Notes: generated by a model from the letters alone, not told the origin. Shown: positions 1-10,735, counted from the first letter of the stretch. The stretch: 14,191 nucleotides of DNA from Polyrhizophydium stewartii (GCA_027604665.1 JADGIZ010000405.1:1-14191), one strand, 5' to 3'. Translations and numbers: made by a program.

Positions 1-216
1 GACCCCCCCCCCATCGGATAAACGGGCGTGAATCTGAGCGCTAGCAACAACAAACACCCCGAGCATTTAAAGCCGGCCAGCCGGCTGCATCCAGATCCAC
101 CGCTCGCGCTCGCTGAAAGGCTCTGACAGCCAGGCAGCCATCCGCACGCCCTCGCCGCATACACATACACACACAGAGAGACTCGCCTTCTTCACGCTAG
201 CACACCACCAGCCAGA
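1..216 (+). promoter_or_regulatory. Upstream region of the secreted CBM19-like protein gene
   Basis: No convincing coding sequence lies here, so this is taken as 5' flank and leader of the gene that starts at 217. It opens with a run of ten C at positions 3-12. A TTTAAA box at 66-71, about 146 bases before the ATG, is the only TATA-like element seen. A CA-rich and then GA-rich stretch at about 160-182 sits in the presumed 5' leader. The assignment rests on position alone; no transcription start can be read from the sequence. Confidence 0.3.
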
Positions 217-2015
217 ATGCTTGTTGCGCTCTGCACCGTCGCCGCCTGGGCGGCCATCCTGGGCACAGTCGCTGCGCAGCCGCGCGTCTGGCTCTCGTGA
301 GTGCCGCACGCATGCGCCAAACGGTCAGATCCAACTTCTGACGATATCCGCCCTCGGCACACCCACACAAGATGCCCGCCGTCGTTCAACACGTCGCTGC
401 TGCGCCAGGCCGTGACGACGGGGCCGTGCGAGAACGTCGATGCTGCCAGCGTCTCGTCGTTTGCGGTTACCGCCGGCTCGCGCCTCAAGGTCGGATGGGA
501 CTCGGGCAACCGCGGCGGCGGCTTCGTGCGCCTGTCGCTTGCGCCGGTGTCCCGCATCTCCGAGGCAGCCTTCAACCAGTGAGTCGCATGGCGTTGCTGC
601 TGCTCCATTGCGTGCCGCTGCAGCCGCCAACGCATCCCGCCTCGTGACTTGCCTGCATCAGGAGCGTGCTCAAGGTCACTTGCTTTGGCCACGACAGCCG
701 CCCGGGCCGATATGCGTGAGTTCCTTGCCGCGCATGACCGGTGGCGCAACGAGATGTGGATTGGCGTGCTGAGAGTTATAGATGCGTCGCGCCGCCGTTC
801 TCGCCATTCATATGCGCCGCCAGCCTCGGTAACTGCAACCACCCCTGCAACGCACGCGGCGGGTGCGAGTTCCAGGCGAGCGTCGACGACACGGAGCGCT
901 ACGACACGACCATCACGGTTCCGTTCAACCTCGCCGACGGAGAGTGAGTTGTCACAACCGCAGAGCCATGGGCGTCCCGGCCACGCGCAGTTGCTGACGC
1001 CGCGTCGCGCAGCTACGTGATCCAGCTCGCCGCGTTTGTGGGCAACACCGACTCGGCCATCTACAGCTGCTCCAAGATCACCGTCAGCGGCGGAGACCCG
1101 ACGCTCAGCTGCCCGGCGGCCGACCAGATTCCCGTCCCGTCCAACTGCACCATCGCGCTCTCGCCCGATGCGCTGTCCCTGACCGCAAACTCGCAAGCCG
1201 GCCAGTTCTGCTATGACCCCAACGGCGTAGGCACTCTTCCGCGCCACATGCGGATTATTGCGGTCGAATGCTGACGCTGACGCCGATGCTCTGTAGCCTG
1301 GCTCCATCGATGCAAGGATCAGCGAGGTGCCCGTCAACTACGACTGCGACCCGCGCATCAGCTGCGACCTCGCGCGCAACCCGGACAGGTGCATTACGGA
1401 CTTCCCGACGGTGCTCAACCCGGACACCTCGCCGCACCAGATCTGCGCAACCACGCCGACGGGGCCTTTCTCAACCTCGACAGCTTCGTCCTCTGCGCCC
1501 AGCAGCTCGGAAGTTCCGTCGTCGTCGCCGACCCCGGCGCCGTCCTCGTCCTCAACCTCGCAAACAACGTCGTCAGAGGACACGTCAACGACGACGCCGA
1601 CGCCGACGCCGACTGCCGAGTCGACACCTGCTCCCAGCAGCAGCTCGACCAAGTCGCTCGGCACCAAGACACGGAAGCTCAACACCCGCACCGCAACGCC
1701 CGCGCCGACGTACTGCGCCAGCCCGTACTCGGTGATCGAGCCTGGCTCGCCGTGCAACGTGAACACGTCCCCGCTGTCGTGCTCGGGTGATGACTACGCG
1801 CAGTGCGCATGTGAGTTGACTGCTTGAGTGGCCGGCACGTCGGGCTTCTGATCGCATGAGCGCATGCTGACGTCGTCGCCGCTTCAGGGATCGAGCCGAC
1901 CCCGCACAAGCCCGTGCAGGGGTGGGTCATTCGCAAGTGCCCCAAGGGAACCGCGTGCCGCATGATTGCACCAGGCCACCCGGTCTGCGACTATCCGTAC
2001 AGGCGCTGCAAATGA
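217..2015 (+). CDS. Secreted cysteine-rich protein, LPMO/BIM1-like N-domain, Ser/Thr-rich linker, CBM19-like C-terminal module
   Basis: Exons read as 217-296, 372-578, 662-715, 782-943, 1013-1226, 1297-1810 and 1888-2015, giving 452 residues with all phases consistent. Donors are GTGAGT except GTAGGC at 1227. The ATG at 217 is chosen because it opens a good signal peptide (hydrophobic residues 2-20, likely cleavage after VAA at 18-20). Residues 21 to about 250 form a Cys-rich globular domain with motifs GGGFVRLSL, CNHPCNARGGC and YDTTITVPFNLADG. The layout recalls LPMO-like or BIM1/X325 proteins, but no His sits at the mature N-terminus, so an oxidase activity is not supported. Residues about 293-372 are a Ser/Thr/Pro linker, probably O-glycosylated. 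The last ~75 residues hold six Cys and a CPKGTAC motif like the chitin-binding CBM19 family. Inferred role: extracellular or wall-associated chitin or glycan binding. The exon structure is firmer than the function. Confidence 0.72.
1594..1613 (+). repeat. ACGCCG hexanucleotide repeat in the linker
   Basis: About three copies of ACGCCG encode alternating Thr-Pro in the linker of the secreted protein. Such in-frame repeats can change length without breaking the frame, which fits a flexible spacer. Confidence 0.7.
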
Positions 2016-2280
2016 GCTTGGACTCCTCGCCATGTTGGAACGTTGCCCGCGACGATGTTGGTCGCCACCCCGATGCCGGCCACCGCCCATCTCTCGCCCC
2101 GTATTCCGCCCGTGCCTCCTATCACACATCCAATGCGTTTTCTTTATCTAAAGCCTTCTTGCCTGATGGACCTCTTTGTGCGCTGCGTCTGCAGCCTGCG
2201 TCTGCATCTGCGAGTTGTGTCCGGGCTGCCTGCTCGCGCGCGTGCGGCGACCGCGTGCTTTCCGCATTCTCTGGATCGCG
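2016..2280 (+). promoter_or_regulatory. Intergenic region: 3' end of the secreted-protein gene and separase promoter
   Basis: This 265-base gap separates two genes on the same strand. It holds a CCAAT box at 2130-2134 followed by an AT-richer patch at about 2137-2153, roughly 130-150 bases before the separase ATG. That is the best promoter candidate in the gap. I see no AATAAA for the upstream gene. The separase frame stays open upstream of 2281 but has no ATG there. Confidence 0.3.
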
Positions 2281-5200
2281 ATGCAGGCCGAGCTTCTCGC
2301 GAGCCTGTCCGACCCAGCTCGCCTCGCACCGCCGCTGGTGCGCTCCTTCGATGCCGTCTTTGGCACGCATCCGGCCGCACAAGGAAGAGCTGCCGGGGCG
2401 GCGCCGAAGCCGCGCGGCCGCACCAAGTCGGCGACCGACACGAGTGCAAGCTCGACCGTCCGCGGCGGCGAGACGGCCATGTTCGCGAGCGCCGCAGAAC
2501 GCACCGCATCCGCGACCGAGTGCCTCGCTCGCCTCGTGCAGACTGTCCACGACTTCTCCAAGACGCTCCCGCCACCGCCGCCTCAACAGCCTTCATCGGC
2601 GGTCCCTGGGGCACCTCCGCGTGCCCCGGGTGGTTCTTCGGCGTCGTCGGCATCTGCAGGTGTCCGAACGCAGCAGACGGTTCGGCGCGCCGTGTCGACC
2701 GGCCAGCTGCGCGCCTCTGCAGCCCCCCCAGACACGGCAGCCGCACCGGCAGCAGAGCTTGCTGCCTCTCGCCCGTCCTCTCGCCCGCTGTCAGCAGCAC
2801 AGCAGGGCCGGCGTCTGGCCAAGACGGCCTCGTCGGCGAACCTGCGTGAGACGTCCGCGTCGGCGACCCGCAAGCGCGATGCGGCCGACGCTGCGTCCAA
2901 GGCCTCGGACCCGGCCTCGCCACAACGCCAGGCAGAGTTCCTCGACTCGGCGCTCGCGATCGCCCGCACGCTGTTCGCCGCCATCGAGCTCGGCCTCTCG
3001 CCGTGGCACACCGAGTCGCTGCAGCTCGAGAAGCTTGCTTGCAACCTCGTCACGCGCCTGATGGACTGCCGCGCCGTGAGTGCCCGCCTGCTGCGATGGC
3101 TCCTGCGTGTGCTTTCGGATGTGCATGTGCTGACGCTGCCACTACTGCAGCATGCGCATGCGTTCGAGGTCATGCAGTACGCATTTGGCCGGCTTGGCAT
3201 GTACCGCCCAGCACCGGCAGCCCCAAAGAAATCCGCGCGCGGCCGAAGCACCAGCGTCGGAAGCCGATCTGCGCGGCCAGTGTCGCGGTCGAGCTCGGTG
3301 TCGTCCGTGCGCTCCGCAGGGTCTGCGTCAGAATCGGCTGTATCTGGTCCCGCGTCTGCGGCTGCGTCGGCAGCAGCCTTGACGCCCGAGGCCGCTGCGC
3401 TGCAGGGCCGCATTGCTGCTGTGCTCGGCTGGATCGCATCATGTCCGATCGACTCGAGCGCGTCGCTTCTGCTTCTCCAAGTTGCGTTGCTGCTGCACAT
3501 CAACGCTCTGCGTTGGGTGCTCGTGTGCAAGCCAAACGCCGGCCACGATGAGGTGCATTGCCATGCGTGTTGCTCGCCGTTTAAAGCAAAGTCTCGCTGA
3601 CACATGATGCCTTGCTGGAATCTGCACGCAGGCGCTACTCAAGGCGCTGCTTTCAAACTTTGGCATCACGGGACTGTGCGAGCAGCTGCGCGAGATTGAT
3701 CCCAAGATGGCGGGCGGGCAGTGCGACTGCATCTTCCGCATTCTGTACACCCACGCAAGCAAGCGTGCGTCTCGCACTGGCTGCCATCGCGGCTGATTGC
3801 AGGATCTCTGACGATGCTATCTCGTTTGCAGAGGACTTTCATACTGCGCGATATCTCTACGTTGCGGCAGTCTACTTTTACGTCGGGTCGTCTGGCTTCA
3901 CCGTCAAGGGCCTGCACGCCCTCATCCAGCGGCCGCTGCTGACAAAGGACAAGACCCTCATATCGGGACCCGCGAACGTGATTGAGTCATACTACCACCG
4001 TATTGCGAGGCTGCCGGCGCTTGAGCAGCACTTTGATCTGGACTGCATCACCTGGATTGACCATGCAGTGCAGGTCTCACGGCAGGTGAGTCTGGCGCAC
4101 TGCGCTTTCCTCCTGCTGCGTGACCTGACCATTCGCTCTGTCCGCAGTTCCCCGATCTTCGGCCGTTCTGGGACGACTTCAGCGACCGCATGCTGGAGCG
4201 TGGCCAGGAGGCGATGCCCGCGTGCGCCGACGCGTTGGGGTACCTTCGCGACTGCCGCGCCTTGCACGTCCAGCTCCACACGGCCATCTCGGACCCGGAA
4301 TCAGACGTGGAGCCGGGCATGCTGGATGCGCTTCCGACACCGGCCAGTGGCTTTGAGTTCCCGCGGCGGCTGCAGCTCGCGGTGCTTTCGTCGCTCTCGC
4401 TGCTGCGCGAGCAGCTGGATCTCGACCACGCAACCCTGAGCGCCAAGGCCGCTGCAGCGAGCAGCCACCCGCGCGCACGGCTCGCGCCGCTCCTGTCGGC
4501 GGCAGCCGTGCACGTCATCTCAACGGCCGAGCCCTTTGTGACTCAGATGGACGCGGATGCCCGCGCACGAGCTGCCCGCCACGTGCTCGACATGATGCTC
4601 CTGCCGCCGCTCTACGTCGCTGCGTTTGACATCACGCTCCCGCCGGAGCTGGGCGCGCTCGACCAACAGCTTGCACTCGCGGTTGAATTCGGGAAGCGGC
4701 TTGGTGTCGAGTCGTATGCGCGCATCATCGCCAACGGCGCGTATCAGTCTGGCGCACTGCTGCTCAAGCGCATGCGCGTCGCCGACGCTCTGCCGCTCAT
4801 CAAGATGTCAGTGGATCTGGTGCCGGAGGCCGCTGTCTCGGCAGACTCTGGCGACAGCACAGTGGATGCCCGACTGCACCACTGCAAGAGGCTGGATGTG
4901 CTGTCGTTCTGTCAAGAGGAGGCCGGCATGCACGAGGTGAGACAGGCCGCACAATCTTGTCATGATGCGCGTGATGCTGACTGCCCCGCGTCCTGGCTGC
5001 AGGATGCGCTTGACTCTGTTATCGCCGCGTTGCGGGTGTTTCCGCTGGCTGCAGCTCGCAGCGAGGGAGACGGCAAGTCTGCGGCGCTGTTCGAGAAGCT
5101 TGTCGGCAAGCATGCGCATTTATCGAGCATGTCGTCTCGCGCGTACAACCCCGTGCTTGCGATGCTAGCTCAGGGGGAGTGCGATAGTCCCGCCACGGTC

Positions 5201-8200
5201 GAGTTTGTGCTGGACCTCGAGTTGCAGATGCTTGCGGCTGCCGGGATGCGCGGGGACGCCAAGCTGGCATCGCTCGAGCATGCTGCGGGTCACTTTGAGA
5301 AGTCGGGCAACCCTCTGGCGCGGGCGAGGATGCTGCTCGACCGTGCGCGGCTCCTGCGACAGCGGCACGCCGGCGAGGCGTGCAGGGTCGACGAGAACGG
5401 CGATGGCAGCATGGGTGTGACGCCCGACGCACTCAGGGAAGCCGTTGCGTGCTGCGAGCAGGCAATCGCGGTGCTCAAGCCGCTCTCGCAGCAGCTCGCA
5501 CCGCCTTCATCTTCCACCCTGTCATCGGCAGGACCTGCTCGTCCGGCGACCCGACCTGGAATGGCAGCGCGCTCGGGCACGGCGTCTCACTCACGCCCGG
5601 CTGCGGCACAGGCAGCCGCGACGCCTTCGATGACGCTTGGCGACGAAGCACGTCTGGAGCTTGCGATGGCGCACTGCGAGCTGGGCATCTCGCTCAACGA
5701 GACGGGCGACTTTGATCCCAAGCCATTCCATACGGCGCTGGGCATGTGGAAGCGCGCGCTGGCGCATGTCCCGTCGTTCTCGCTGCGTGAGTCGGTCTGC
5801 GACCAGCGGCTGGCCTGGCGCTATGTTGACGGGATCTCGACCTCCCAGCGCTCAAGAAGGTGCCCGGATTGCACAAGGGCATGGACGCTGCGAGCGCCGA
5901 GCGGCTGTTTGATTACATCGGTGGGTATTCGAGCGGCTTTGAGTGTCTTGTGAGGGTTCAGGCTGACGCATGGCACATTTCCCAGAGATGCTGTGCGGCT
6001 ACTTTGGCGTGCTGAACCAGCCGATCAACACGCTGTACTGCCTGCGGCTGCTTTTCAAGCTCGTGCAGCTGTGTCCGTCCAAGACGCTTGTCGGTGAGCC
6101 TGCCCGGTGTCGCCGGGGCCAGCGTGCTCTGCGTATTCTGACATGTGCTTCGACAGACGTGCTGGAGCTGTACCGCGACATGGCGGCGACGTATCTCGCG
6201 CTTGGGTGCACAGGCAAGGCTGGCGTGATGTTTTCGCTCGGGAAGCAGCTTGCAGAGAGCCCAAAGTGCACCGACGCCGCGCGGCAGGCGTTTATGAGCC
6301 GATATGCGCTGTTCCTGGCGAGTATCGGCAACCTGGACAAGAGGTGAAGCCATGGCTGCACAGATGATGCAGCGCATCCGATCCGTGCGCTGACATTCGG
6401 GTGGCGGAGCAGCTCGCAGGCTGCGGCGCAAGCGGATGTGCTTGCAACCGACGCAGGCGGCGTTGTCACAGACGACAACGAGGTGCTGCGGCGTGCGCAG
6501 GCATGCCTGGACAAGTCGTTCTTATCCTTTTCGGCGGTGCGTGCGAGTGCCACTGTCTTGCGATGCCCGGCTCGCTGACTCGTCGAGATGTTATGGCGAG
6601 CAGGCCAAGCTCGCTCAAGCAGTCACGGAGGCGACTGTTGCCTATGCCCTGCTAGCGCGGCTCTCGCGGCGGGCACAGGCCCGGCGTGGCCGCGGCAAGG
6701 CACCAACGAGCGCAGCAAGGGCACCAAAGTTTGCGTGCAACTTTAGTGCGGTGGGTCCCAACACCTCGGTGCACTCGCGTATCCCGCGTGTCTGACACGC
6801 GACTGGTTGGCTTTGGTCGGTGCAGACCATGATGGCGAGCTGTCTGTGGCTTGGCCAGGTTCACGGCTTCCAGGGCTCGTTTATGCAGGCGGAGGCGTAC
6901 CTCGCCAAGGGCCTTGAGGCCGCGCAGTCGCAGCGGTCCGACGGGCGGATCGCCGAGTTTGCGATTGCGCTGGCAGATCTGTGGGCACGGCGGCTGGAGG
7001 TTGCGACGGCCGAGTCCTATGTTGCCACGGCTGCTCGGCATGCGCCGAAAGTTGCGGCACAGCTCCCGCCGCATGTTGCTGCTGGCGTGCGCGTTGCCGA
7101 GGCGGATCTGCAGTGCCGTGCTGGTGCCGTTGCGCGGGCGTTGGCCGCATACGAGGAGGCCAATACGGCACTGTGCCGAGCGTCCGACGAGAAGATTGTC
7201 GCGCGACTCGAGGATCTTCCTGTTGCCGGGTGCGGACTCGGAGATGGCCTGTGCCGCTGCCACGCCGGTGGCTCTGGGGCTGACTCGCTTATATTGCGGC
7301 ATCCACCTGCTTTCAGAGCCGGACTGGGCGAAGCTGCTGCGCCAGTGTCGCCGCGGCGTGCCAAGTCCATGTCGAACCTCTCTGCGGCCGGTGCACAGGC
7401 GCCGGCATCCAAGACAGCGGGCGATCCCAGCACCGCGGCGGCACCATCGGCCACGATTGTGCCGTTCACGCCGCTCGCCAAGATCAAGATCAAGGGCAAG
7501 AACGACTCTGCGGCGCTGTTGCGGTGCTTTGGCATCGACAACCTGCGTGCCGACGTCATGTGCCGCATGGCGGATGCGCTCGGATCGCAGGACAAGTACG
7601 ACGAGAGCTGGCTGCGGCTTGCGCGAGTCGAGGAGACCGAGCATGACATGTTCCGCGAGGTGCGTGCCTGAGTTTGAGCGGAATGGACTCGAGTCGTGGC
7701 GAGCCGTTTGTATGTTGACTGCGCGGCTGCAGGCACACTACTACGCCGCCCTTGCCGTGTCCAAGCTCGAGGTGTTCCTTGCGTCACAAAAGGGCAACCA
7801 GCGGCTGCAAATGTTCAGCGACTCGGTGTTTGCGATGCCGTGGGGTATGCCGGGGATAGGCGCCGACAGTGGCGGCAACGGCGGCGGCGGGAGGAGGCCC
7901 AAGTTGCCCGCGGCATACGAAAAGTCGGTCGCGCAGCTCGGGACGCTGCTTGCGCGTGCACTTGAGCTTGCCGGCACGCACGCATCCACTGCACGCCGCG
8001 AAGAGGTTGTGCTTGCGTGGACGTTGTTCCAGACGATCAAGGCCGCGACCGTGCCCGACGCGGACGACCCCGCTGAGCGCGCGCTTGCCGTGGCAGTGAA
8101 TCTCGGTGAGCTTCAGGTGCTTGAATGGGATGGGCTGGTGATATGATGGGTTTGGCGCTGACCGGGGGAGACAGAGAGACACAAGGCCGTGACCGCGCAG

Positions 8201-10171
8201 CGGATGGCCGAAGAAATCCAGATGTCGAGGGCGATGAAGCGCACGCGCGAGGGGCAGGCGAACGGGAATGCAGCCAGCGGCGACTGCGGCGAATCAGATG
8301 CTGCGGACGGCATCGCGGCGCAGATGCAGCAGCTTAACCTCGGCGACGACGCGATGGGCGGCCTGCTCGCGCACCTCCCGCGCGACCTTGTCGTGTGCTC
8401 GATCACGATGGACGTGAAGCGGCAGGACATGTATGTGACGCGGATCGAGCACGGGACGCGGGCGGGCGGCGTGGCGCCGGTGGTGGTCAAGCTGCCGCTC
8501 CTCCGCCACGCGACGCGCGAGGGCGAGGCGGACGGACTGCGGTTCCAGGACGTTGATGCGACGTTTGCGGAGATTATGGAGGCCAGCAAGGCGTCGATCC
8601 GGCGGGCCAAGGAGGATGCGGACGCGGCGGCGGCGGCGGGCCGCGATGGCCTGCCGCGCGAGCGCGTTGCGCAGTGGCGTGCCGAGCGCGCCGAGCTCGA
8701 TGGGCGGCTGCAGGTGCTCCTCGGGCAGATGGAGAGCGCGTGGCTCGGCGGGTTCAAGGGCTTGCTGTCTGGCCTGGATCTCGGCACGCCCGATCTGGAG
8801 CCGCTGGTGCATCTGTTCAAGAAGCGGCTCGAGGCGCTCATGGCCAAGACGCTGGGCAAGGCGATGCCGGGCGGCGAGTCGCGGGCCAAGGCGGCGGTGA
8901 GCCTGGACGCGGATCTGTGCAAGGCGCTGCTGCGCATGGGCCGCGCCAAGGACGCGGACGACAAGGAGATGGAGGACGTGTTCTACTACCTTTTGGATGT
9001 GTATCAGTCGCGCGGCGTGCGGGTCGAGTTTGACGAGGTCAATATTGACGCGGTGACCGAGGACATCAAGGAGCTTGTGCAGGGGTTCTACTCGGAGGTC
9101 GACGCGCGTGAGCAGCTTGCGTGCGTGGCGGGCGCCACTGGCGTGCGCAGGCACCGGCATGTTGTGCTTGTGCTGGACAAGCACTGCCAGCATCTGCCGT
9201 GGGAGAGCCTGCCCGTGCTGCGCGGGGCGTCGGTGTCGCGCATGCCGTCGTGCGCGATGCTTGCCGAGCGGCTTGCTCGTGCGCGGCGCACCTCTGCGGG
9301 CGAGATGCCTGAGCTGCGGGTGCGCCGCGACAGCGCGTTCTATGTGCTCAACCCGCAGGGTGACCTTGTGCGCACGCAGCGCGAGTTTGAGGATCGACTG
9401 TCGAGGTGCGTGTGTTGGAATGGCACCCGCGCGGTGGGCGGCGAGGGCCGATGTTTGCCTCTCGATCGCTGACATGCCCCGACTCATTGCGCTGCCTGTC
9501 GCGACTATGGACACCATGGATCATCGCCGTTCGCTGTGTCGCAACAAAGCGAGCGCGGATGGACAGGCATCACGGCGCGCGCGCCGAGCGAGACCGAGTT
9601 TACGCAAGCGCTTGCGACTCACGACCTGCTTCTGTACTTTGGCCACGGCGGCGCCGAGCAGTTTGTCCGCGGCCACGCCGTGCAGGAGCTGGCGGGCGGA
9701 TCGTGCGCGGCCGTGTGCCTGTTTGGATGCAGCAGCGGGTACCTCCCGCCCGCGGGCGAGTTTGAGCCCATGGGCACCGCGCTGGACTACATGCTTGGCG
9801 GCTGGTACGTGTGCGAGTGCGTTCACCAGCCTGATTGCTCTCGCCTCCCCTCGCCTCACCCGCCTTTCCGCTTCCCATCAGCTTTGCGGATCTGCGATGC
9901 GTGATGCTCTCGGTTGCTGACACGACATGCACGCAGCCCCGCGCTGGTGGCCAACTTGTGGGACGTGACGGACCGCGATATCGACAGGTTCAGCTTGTCG
10001 ATGCTGGCGCGCTGGGGGCTGTTTGACGAAGGCGCGAGTGCGGCTGGCTCGGCCGCCGCAACAACCAGCATGTGCGAGGCGGTTGCGCAGGCGCGCGACG
10101 ACACGATGCTGCGGTACCTGATTGGCGCGGCGCCTGTTGTGTACGGCCTGCCCATGTGGCTGGTTGCCTAA
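2281..10171 (+). CDS. ESP1: Separase (separin), C50 cysteine endopeptidase
   Basis: Separase cleaves the Scc1/Rad21 kleisin of cohesin at anaphase, held in check by securin. Exons read as 2281-3075, 3151-3552, 3632-3764, 3832-4085, 4148-4936, 5003-5786, 5849-5920, 5986-6093, 6157-6343, 6413-6536, 6604-6750, 6826-7659, 7733-8105, 8175-9405, 9550-9804 and 9937-10171: 6723 nt, 2240 residues, phases all consistent. The first ATG in frame is used. Residues ~1-350 are Ala/Ser-rich and largely disordered. The middle is helical, with TPR-like segments such as HFEKSGNPLARARMLLDRAR. The C-terminal core shows LVLDKHCQHLPWESLPVLRG, then YFGHGG with catalytic His2110, then LFGCSSG with catalytic Cys2138, then PALVANLWDVTDRD, in the family's usual order and His-Cys spacing. 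Length matches large eukaryotic separases. Sites S213-P-Q-R and S1440-P-R-R fit the CDK consensus. Product call is certain; a few small exons could shift slightly. Confidence 0.95.
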
Positions 10172-10208
10172 ATCGAGCCGCCATCAACCTCAATCTCCAC
10201 GCTCTTCG

Positions 10209-10214
10209 AATAAA
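10209..10214 (+). terminator. AATAAA polyadenylation signal of the separase gene
   Basis: A perfect AATAAA lies 38 bases after the separase stop codon. A second AATAAA at 10277-10282 could serve as an alternative. Either would end the transcript before the TMEM120 gene. Confidence 0.5.
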
Positions 10215-10594
10215 CGCAGCAGGATGCGTTCTCAGGCTGACTCCTGCTCAGCAAAGAATAGCAGCATGTCACCGGAAATAAAAGGAATCATTCACAATTG
10301 GCAGTGAAGGAGATAAAGGATGGAGGCAAGCGTGGGTAGACGGCACAAAAAAGCAGAAAGATTGAGACGCAGCCATCAAGTGGCCAGCAAGACCAGTGGG
10401 AGCTGGCACGGAAAGCGAAGCGCGATCGAGTTAGTCAGAAGAGGAGTGAGAGAAGCACAAGAGGAGTCATGTATATGCTGGAGATGTCTGATGGACAGGC
10501 ATAGTCACAGGCAACGTCTGAAGAAAAGAACGCCGGGGGCAGGAGGAGTGGGACCGAGTGCAGTGCGGCGGAGAGGTGCATGCCTGCATGCCTG

Positions 10595-10607
10595 CATGCG
10601 CGCGCGC

Positions 10608-10640
<33 letters not shown>
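10595..10640. repeat. Alternating purine-pyrimidine tract: CG run plus (GT)n microsatellite
   Basis: GCATGCGCGCGCGC at 10594-10607 is followed, after a short AAGG break, by about fourteen GT dinucleotides at 10612-10640. Both parts alternate purine and pyrimidine, the sequence type that most readily forms Z-DNA. The tract probably lies inside the first intron, or at its donor end, in the TMEM120 gene. Confidence 0.85.
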
Positions 10641-10705
10641 GCAACGGCTTGGTGCGACTGCCTGACTGCCTGGCCGACTGGCCGACTTGCGGGACCGGCT
10701 TGGTT

Positions 10706-10735
10706 GGTTGCGTGGGTGGTTGCGTGGGTGGTTGC
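10706..10735. repeat. 12-bp tandem repeat, unit GGTTGCGTGGGT, 2.5 copies
   Basis: Units at 10706-10717 and 10718-10729 are identical, and a half copy follows at 10730-10735, just before the CAG acceptor. The repeat is stop-free in the frame of the next exon, so a gene finder could wrongly extend the exon into it. Confidence 0.85.

Noticed and set aside
192..1337. Long open frame of 381 codons on the minus strand
   Set aside because: It lies antisense to spliced exons with clear protein motifs and shows no family features. High GC at third codon positions gives long spurious antisense frames.
2583..3605. Minus-strand frame of 340 codons opposite separase exons
   Set aside because: Shadow of the Ala/Ser-rich coding sequence; low-complexity translation with no recognisable domain.
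6826..7659. Possible extra intron around 7200-7350 in the long separase exon
   Set aside because: The segment is low complexity with no clear donor and acceptor pair, and the frame is open throughout, so it was kept as exon.
10594..10735. Repeats that might suggest a CRISPR-like or mobile element
   Set aside because: They are simple microsatellite and short tandem repeats with no spacers, inverted ends or target-site duplication.
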